19,267 nt of DNA from an uncultured Clostridia bacterium (lineage in GTDB: Bacteria > Bacillota > Clostridia > Christensenellales > CAG-314), in contig CALGIK010000313.1 in assembly GCA_937915515.1 (NCBI GenBank), positions 1 to 19,267 of the forward strand. Direction: 5' to 3'. Both the position numbers and the translations under genes were made by a program. The notes under the pieces were generated by a model. It worked only from the letters and a program-made list of their open reading frames with translations. It was not told the DNA's origin and searched no databases. Shown here piece after piece: positions 14,722-19,267 of this stretch (positions are counted from its first letter, which is position 1; the number at the start of each line of letters is the position of its first letter).

Positions 14722-15783
14722 CTAATTAAACTCTTTTTCGCAATAGGCGCAAGCTTCTTTGCCGTTGATATCTTTTTGATAATTTTTTACGCTTCGTTCG
14801 GCGTTGACAACACACTTAGGATTAATACACTTTTTTGACGTATCTGCAATATCAAAATCATTATTAATATCTCTTTGTTTAAACAAAAAAAGCATCAGCG
14901 CCATACGCATAAGCATTCCGTTTTTTACTTGTTTAAAATATGCGGCACGGGGATCGTTATCGACATTGGTATTTATTTCCGTTACCCGCGGCAACGGGTG
15001 CAATATACGCATAGTCGGTTTGGCGTTTTTTATCATATCACAATTAAGCTCAAAGCTGTTTTTAAGCCGTTCGTACATAGACAGATCATCAAACCTCTCC
15101 CGCTGAATGCGTGTCATATACAAAATATCAAGATTATTTACGCTTTCTTCGATACTACGGCAAAATTCATAATTTATCCCGTTTTCGTCAAATACTTGCT
15201 TAACGTAAGCATCACATAGTTTCAACTCAGGAGGACTGATTAAAATAAACTTATTGTTTTTGTAACGCGCCAAAGCATTAATCAAGCTGTGTACCGCTCT
15301 GCCGTACTTTAAATCGCCGCATATCCCTATAGTAAGATTATTAAGTCTACCTGTTTCCCGCTTAATTGTCAAAATGTCGGCTAAAGTCTGTGTAGGGTGA
15401 CAATGTCCGCCGTCTCCCGCATTGATAACAGGACAATTGCTGTTAAGCGCCCCAGCAAATGCAGCACCTTCTAAAAAATGCCGCATCGCAATTATATCGG
15501 CATAAGTGGATACTGTTTTTATCGTATCAGTTAAACTTTCGCCTTTAGCTGTACTGCTTGCAACAGAATTATCAAAACCGATAACATTGCCTCCCAATTT
15601 TATAAAAGCCGCTTCAAAGCTGAGCCTTGTGCGTGTGCTGGGTTCAAAAAACAATGCCGCTAATATTTTGCCGTCCATTTTGTGGGCGTATTTTTCGCTA
15701 TGTTCATCAATATCAATGGCCGTTTCCATTAAAAAGTCCAATTCCTCAATTGTTAAATCTGTAACGTCAATTAAGTGGCGCAT
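14722..15783 (-). CDS. pyrB: Aspartate carbamoyltransferase catalytic chain with fused PyrI-like zinc tail
   Basis: This cytosolic enzyme joins carbamoyl phosphate and aspartate to carbamoyl aspartate, the committed step of pyrimidine synthesis. The 353-residue reading from ATG 15783 is chosen because AGGAG (15789-15793) lies five bases before it; a longer start at 15807 would lie inside pyrE. Catalytic marks: FEPSTRTR (residues 46-53), KGES (80-83), R101, HPTQT (129-133), TRIQRER (224-230) and HPLPR (262-266). The catalytic fold ends near residue 302. The tail carries C319-x4-C324 and C345-x2-C348 and ends CEKEF, matching the zinc-binding C-terminal domain of the regulatory chain PyrI. The nucleotide-binding half of PyrI is missing. 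It is the last gene of the operon, next to the terminator. Confidence 0.95.
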   Translation of the reverse strand: MRHLIDVTDLTIEELDFLMETAIDIDEHSEKYAHKMDGKILAALFFEPSTRTRLSFEAAFIKLGGNVIGFDNSVASSTAKGESLTDTIKTVSTYADIIAMRHFLEGAAFAGALNSNCPVINAGDGGHCHPTQTLADILTIKRETGRLNNLTIGICGDLKYGRAVHSLINALARYKNNKFILISPPELKLCDAYVKQVFDENGINYEFCRSIEESVNNLDILYMTRIQRERFDDLSMYERLKNSFELNCDMIKNAKPTMRILHPLPRVTEINTNVDNDPRAAYFKQVKNGMLMRMALMLFLFKQRDINNDFDIADTSKKCINPKCVVNAERSVKNYQKDINGKEACAYCEKEFN

Positions 15784-15791
15784 AAATTCTC

Positions 15792-16442
15792 CTATTTGTT
15801 TTGCCAATTTAAGTCCGAAGGGTTGTCTCTAAAAGCCAATAATTTGGCTTTATCGTCATGCGAAATATAATTATTTTTAACGGCTTCGTCAATCAAGGTA
15901 TCAAAATCGCACAAACTGAAATTTTTTACCTTTGATTTTTCTAAATTATTTATACCTTCTTTCATTCCGTAAGTAAAAATGCTGACTATTCCCAATACGT
16001 CGGCGCCTTTCTCACGCAAAATTTCGACAGTTTCTATACTGCTTTTTGCGGTAGAAATCAAATCCTCCACAACTACAGTTTTTTGCCCTTCGATAAGCTT
16101 ACCTTCAATTTGGTTTTTTTTGCCGTGGTCCTTTGCGCTTGACCGTACATATCCCATAGGCAATTTCATTAAATGCGCCGTAATGGCGGCATGAGCGATG
16201 CCCGCCGTACTTGTTCCCATTAAAATTTCGCATTGAGGAAAATGTTCTTGTATCAGCTGCATCAACCCGTTTTCGACATGGTCTCGCACATTAGGTGCCG
16301 ATAAGGTTAGACGGTTGTCGCAATAAACGGGACTGAGTATGCCGCTTGCCCAAACGAAGGGGCAGTCGGGGCGCAAAAATACCGCGCCTATTTGCAGTAA
16401 ATCCTGCGCTATTATTGACCTTGTTATTGTCGTTTCTTCCAT
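15792..16442 (-). CDS. pyrE: Orotate phosphoribosyltransferase
   Basis: The product converts orotate and PRPP to OMP and diphosphate. It is 216 residues long, normal for the family. The N-terminal hood (FVWASGILSPVYCDNR, about 29-44) and the PRPP-binding motif VVVEDLISTAKSS (123-135) are clear, as is the flexible catalytic-loop region with RSSAKDHGKKN (100-110). In the PRPP loop the usual STGGS or STGKSS is STAKSS; the first glycine is an alanine, a mild change. ATG 16442 has AGGAG at 16448-16452. Its stop codon lies eight bases before the pyrB start, so the two are probably coupled. A 103-base gap separates it from pyrF upstream, the only loose joint in this operon; no hairpin or gene was seen there. 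Confidence 0.95.
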   Translation of the reverse strand: MEETTITRSIIAQDLLQIGAVFLRPDCPFVWASGILSPVYCDNRLTLSAPNVRDHVENGLMQLIQEHFPQCEILMGTSTAGIAHAAITAHLMKLPMGYVRSSAKDHGKKNQIEGKLIEGQKTVVVEDLISTAKSSIETVEILREKGADVLGIVSIFTYGMKEGINNLEKSKVKNFSLCDFDTLIDEAVKNNYISHDDKAKLLAFRDNPSDLNWQNK

Positions 16443-16545
16443 TTTTTCTCCTAAGTTTAAATCTTCTTTTTTTAATTTTGATAAATATATTTGCTTTCAT
16501 TTTTTCTCTCTTACTAATGCGTTAAGCTATTTGTTCAGTTACATA

Positions 16546-17244
16546 TTACGTTAAAAACTCTGACAGACAACGATTGTAGGCGGCGACAGGGTCGGTTGCT
16601 TGTGTTATCGGTCTGCCAACAACTATGTAGTCGCTGCCGTTTAATTTAGCAAACGAAGGCGTGGCTACACGTTTTTGGTCAGCTTTGGTGCTGTCGTCAA
16701 AACGTATACCCGGCGTAACGGTTAAAAAACCATCACCGCAAGCTTCTTTTACTTTTGCCGCTTCAAAGGGACTGCATACAATGCCTTCTAGTCCGCAATA
16801 TTTAGCGTTTAAAGCATAGGAAAGGACAGTATCTATAAGTGGTTTATCTATCAAAAGTTCCTTATTCATAGTCTCTTCATCGGTACTGGTCAGTTGCGTT
16901 ATAGCCAAAAGCTTAGTTTTACGCACACCGTTGACCTTTGTCAAACCTTCTAAAGCAAAACGCATCATGTTGCTTGTACCTGCGGCATGAACGTCGGTTA
17001 TGTCCACGTCCAAATCGCTTATAATAGACATTGCTTTTTTTACTGTATTGGGTATGTCGTGACATTTTAAATCTAAAAAAATCTTGCATCCATGTTTTTT
17101 TAAGCGAGTGATTATGCTTTTGCCTTCGGCAAAAAAGAGTTCCATACCAACCTTGACAAAAGGCGGCTTTTTAAATTTAGCTAAAAATGCCTCTACTTCC
17201 GCCGCATTATCAAAATCCAACGCTATTATTACATCTTTTCCCAT
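16546..17244 (-). CDS. pyrF: Orotidine 5'-phosphate decarboxylase
   Basis: The product decarboxylates OMP to UMP, the last step of de novo synthesis. It is 232 residues, the usual size of the short bacterial form. The catalytic array is complete: Asp9 (ALDFD), Lys31 (VKVGMELF), and the charge network D58-L-K60-C-H-D63 (DLKCHDIPNTV). The phosphate-binding parts VTPGIR and VVGRPIT lie near the C-terminus. ATG 17244 follows the pyrD stop by nine bases, and the ribosome site (AAGGAG) overlaps the end of pyrD, so translation is likely coupled. Orotate use by pyrE and pyrF is thus encoded side by side. Confidence 0.96.
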   Translation of the reverse strand: MGKDVIIALDFDNAAEVEAFLAKFKKPPFVKVGMELFFAEGKSIITRLKKHGCKIFLDLKCHDIPNTVKKAMSIISDLDVDITDVHAAGTSNMMRFALEGLTKVNGVRKTKLLAITQLTSTDEETMNKELLIDKPLIDTVLSYALNAKYCGLEGIVCSPFEAAKVKEACGDGFLTVTPGIRFDDSTKADQKRVATPSFAKLNGSDYIVVGRPITQATDPVAAYNRCLSEFLT

Positions 17245-17253
17245 ATTTTCTCC

Positions 17254-18165
17254 TTATTTAGCGATACCGATTATCTCACTGATTTTGTTTATGCCTAATT
17301 TTTGACACAAAATCGGCAATTCCTCAACAATTTTTTTGCAGGCAAAGGGGTCGATAATATTTGCCGTACCAATTTGCACTGCTCTTGCTCCCGCCATCAT
17401 CATTTCTAAGGTGTCGGCAGCGCTTGAAATACCCCCCAAACCTATTATTGGGATTTTAACGCAGTTAAACGCTTCGTTTACCATTCGTACAGCCACAGGA
17501 AAAATCCCTTGTCCGCTGTAACCTCCGTATTTGTTTGCCAAAATAAACTTGCGTGTTTTTATATCAATGCGTGCGCCCAAAAGTGTATTGATTAAGCATA
17601 AGCCGTCTGCTCCCGCATCCTCGCAAGATAAAGCTAAGGGCTTTATATCTGTTACATTTGGAGTCAGTTTTACATAAACAGGCTTTTTGACGGCATTTTT
17701 TACAGCTTTAACGAGGTCAAAAAGGATATTTGTTTGCGTCCCAAAACCTATGCCGCCTTGCTTTACGTTAGGACAGCTCACGTTTAACTCAATAAGTCCC
17801 ACAGTGGGGCTTTCATCGGCTAATTTAGCGTTTGTTATATATTCCTCCTTAGTAAAGCCGCATACGTTTGCAATCACGGGTTTTTTAAAGTAATTTTTAA
17901 TTTCTAAAAATTCGTGTCGGGCAATATGCTCCGCTCCGTTATTTGTCAAACCTATACTGTTCAACATGCCTGCCTTGCATTCGGCTATGCGCGGCTGAGG
18001 GTTGCCTAAACGGGGCAAATACGTCATACCTTTAGTACAAAAACTGCCCAATATATTTACATCGTAAAAAGAGGCAAATTCCTTACCAAAACCAAAAGTA
18101 CCGCTTGCGGCGATTATCGGATTTGTTAGTATTAAGCCGCTGAGATTAGTTGACAAATCTACCAT
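17254..18165 (-). CDS. pyrD: Dihydroorotate dehydrogenase B (NAD-linked), catalytic subunit
   Basis: This FMN protein oxidises dihydroorotate to orotate; in the class 1B enzyme electrons pass through the PyrK subunit to NAD. The 303-residue length fits class 1B. Visible marks are K45 (CTKGMT), MLNSIGLTN (67-75), the catalytic Cys131 in NVSCPNVKQGG, K166 (VKLTPN) and the FMN phosphate part GLGGISSAADTLEMMMAGA. A serine at 131 would point to class 2; a cysteine confirms class 1. The start overlaps the end of pyrK by seven bases, and an AAGGAG lies inside pyrK, so the two subunits are likely made together in equal amounts. Confidence 0.96.
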   Translation of the reverse strand: MVDLSTNLSGLILTNPIIAASGTFGFGKEFASFYDVNILGSFCTKGMTYLPRLGNPQPRIAECKAGMLNSIGLTNNGAEHIARHEFLEIKNYFKKPVIANVCGFTKEEYITNAKLADESPTVGLIELNVSCPNVKQGGIGFGTQTNILFDLVKAVKNAVKKPVYVKLTPNVTDIKPLALSCEDAGADGLCLINTLLGARIDIKTRKFILANKYGGYSGQGIFPVAVRMVNEAFNCVKIPIIGLGGISSAADTLEMMMAGARAVQIGTANIIDPFACKKIVEELPILCQKLGINKISEIIGIAK

Positions 18166-18884
18166 ACTATTTGCTCCTTAGTAAATACGGGACCGTCGGC
18201 GCAAACTCTTAAAAAACCCTGTGTTGTTTGTATTGTGCACCCCTGACAAACGCCAAAACCGCAAGCCATCCTTGTTTCAAAACTAAATTGTCCGTCGGCG
18301 CATACCTCATACACTGCTTTTAACATTGGCACAGGGCCGCATGCAAATACATACTTGTTTTTTAGGTCAGCTTGAGTAACAAAACCTTTTACTCCGCAGC
18401 TGCCGTCCGCCGTCGTAACAACAGTGTTTACGCCTAAGTTTAAAAATTCGTTGTAAAGTATTATTTCCTTGTCACTGTTAAAACCTAAAACCATATCAAA
18501 ATTTATGTTTTGTTTTTTTAGGTTTTTAGCTAAACCGTATAATGGCGGCACTCCCAATCCGCCTCCTACAAGCACAACTTGAGCATTTTTGGGTATTTTT
18601 GTAATAACGTAGCCGTTACCTAACTCCGTTAAAACGTCTAAGATTTTTCCTTTTGGCAGACTGCTTAAAGCAAGCGTACCTTCTCCCACCGTTTTATAAA
18701 CAATTGTGATACTGTTGTCATCAAAATCGCAAACAGAAATGGGTCGTCTTAAGGTAAAACCTTTGAGTTTTATGTCGATAAACTGTCCCGCTTTTAGTGT
18801 GCCTACGTCGCCTTCTAAAACAGTTTTAAAAACGTCATTAGTTAAGGGCACAGTTGATTTGATTTTTAATAATGCTTGTTTCAT
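18159..18884 (-). CDS. pyrK: Dihydroorotate dehydrogenase B, electron transfer subunit
   Basis: This 241-residue subunit carries FAD and a [2Fe-2S] cluster and moves electrons from PyrD to NAD. FAD binding is marked by RRPIS (46-50), the NAD-binding side by GGGLGVPP (107-114) and ACGPVPM (181-187). Cluster ligands are C208, C213, C216 and C228 (spacing x4, x2, x11). Its presence beside pyrD shows the 1B type of dehydrogenase, typical of Gram-positive bacteria. Only 27 bases separate it from carB, and no strong ribosome site is seen there (AAGG lies about 20 bases away), so translation may depend on carB coupling. Its stop codon lies within the start of pyrD. Confidence 0.96.
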   Translation of the reverse strand: MKQALLKIKSTVPLTNDVFKTVLEGDVGTLKAGQFIDIKLKGFTLRRPISVCDFDDNSITIVYKTVGEGTLALSSLPKGKILDVLTELGNGYVITKIPKNAQVVLVGGGLGVPPLYGLAKNLKKQNINFDMVLGFNSDKEIILYNEFLNLGVNTVVTTADGSCGVKGFVTQADLKNKYVFACGPVPMLKAVYEVCADGQFSFETRMACGFGVCQGCTIQTTQGFLRVCADGPVFTKEQIVW

Positions 18885-18911
18885 ATTTATTCTATTCTTA
18901 GTAACCTTTTA

Positions 18912-19267
18912 TTAATCAGCGTCAATAGTGGAAATACCGAAAGTTACTTCCTCCAAAACATCCAATAATGCTTTTACCGTATCTAAACTGCTAAAGAGCG
19001 TCACGTTGTTTTCGACGGCGCAACGGCGTATTTCGTAACCGTCTTTGCTGTTGTTCTCCTTATCTATATCGCTGGTATTTATCACGTAAGTGACGTGGCC
19101 TTTACGAATACTTTCTAAAATCTCCTCACTGCCTTCGCTAAGTTTGCGCTTAGCACGTGTCTTGATACCGTGAGACTTTAAAAATTCGGCTGTGCCTTTG
19201 GTAGCTTCAAGATTAAATCCTAATTGATAAAAGCGTTTTATGAGAGGAAGTGCGTCAAGTTTGTCCT
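18912..19267 (-). CDS. carB: Carbamoyl-phosphate synthase large chain, C-terminal end (gene continues past the right edge)
   Basis: The last 117 residues can be read on the - strand, from the right edge to a TAA at 18912-18914. They begin DKLDALPLIKRFYQLGF and include EATKGTAEFLKSHGI, then VTYVINTSD and YEIRRCAVENNVTLFSSLDT. This is the MGS-like allosteric domain at the end of CarB, where UMP and other effectors bind in known enzymes. The synthetase domains and the start lie outside the window. CarB makes carbamoyl phosphate from ammonia, bicarbonate and two ATP, with ammonia supplied by CarA, which is not seen here. It precedes pyrK in the same orientation and probably the same transcript. 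Confidence 0.93.
   Translation of the reverse strand, partial: DKLDALPLIKRFYQLGFNLEATKGTAEFLKSHGIKTRAKRKLSEGSEEILESIRKGHVTYVINTSDIDKENNSKDGYEIRRCAVENNVTLFSSLDTVKALLDVLEEVTFGISTIDAD

Noticed and set aside
15784..15807. Longer PyrB start at 15807
   Set aside because: It overlaps pyrE, and the AGGAG at 15789-15793 serves the ATG at 15783, which begins the normal PyrB N-terminus MRHLIDV.
16291..16500. Small basic frame starting in the pyrF-pyrE gap (ATG 16500)
   Set aside because: It runs out of frame through pyrE, and only its first 20 or so codons lie in the gap. It is most likely a chance frame despite an AG-rich stretch before the ATG.

Overview
The window looks like the chromosome of a low-GC Gram-positive bacterium of the Clostridia type, probably an uncultured host-associated lineage. 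This is inferred from the AT-rich DNA, the strong AGGAGG ribosome sites, the lipobox lipoproteins and the Gram-positive PyrK/PyrD-1B dihydroorotate dehydrogenase pair. TAA, TAG and TGA all act as stops, so the normal bacterial code fits. No species can be named from the sequence alone.

Region 1 (1-1745, + strand) is the 3' end of a large SF2 helicase gene that runs off the left edge. Its helicase motifs V and VI are followed by two predicted membrane segments. The reading frame then breaks near 1299-1316, and what looks like the remaining C-terminus of the same protein continues in another frame to 1745.

Region 2 (1805-14602) is the most interesting part. It is a three-fold array of one two-gene module: a MerR-family regulator of about 260 residues on the - strand, divergent from a giant lipoprotein of 1049-1155 residues on the + strand. 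Each lipoprotein has a signal peptide with lipobox Cys24, three InlB-type B-repeats as a likely stalk, a long BspA-type leucine-rich-repeat region, and one more B-repeat near the C-terminus. Each regulator/lipoprotein gap carries a promoter for the lipoprotein gene with a spacer of exactly 19 bp and an inverted repeat just after the -35. This is the hallmark of promoters activated by MerR-family DNA distortion. Each gap also holds a regulator promoter on the other strand whose -10 overlaps the lipoprotein -10 with a one-base offset. Each unit is therefore probably a self-contained, autoregulated switch for one surface lipoprotein. The operators of units 1 and 2 resemble each other and differ from unit 3, as do the recognition helices of the regulators. 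Rho-independent terminators follow lipoproteins 1, 2 and 3.

Region 3 (14722-19267, - strand) is a pyrimidine biosynthesis operon, transcribed leftward: carB (3' end only), pyrK, pyrD, pyrF, pyrE, pyrB. Genes are tightly packed or overlapping, except for a 103-base gap between pyrF and pyrE. Together they cover carbamoyl phosphate synthesis, carbamoyl aspartate synthesis, dihydroorotate oxidation and formation of OMP and UMP; pyrC and carA are not in the window. PyrB is unusual: it ends in a zinc-binding tail like the C-terminal domain of the regulatory chain PyrI. No gene-free stretch is longer than about 180 bases. No tRNA, rRNA, CRISPR array, insertion sequence or riboswitch was seen.
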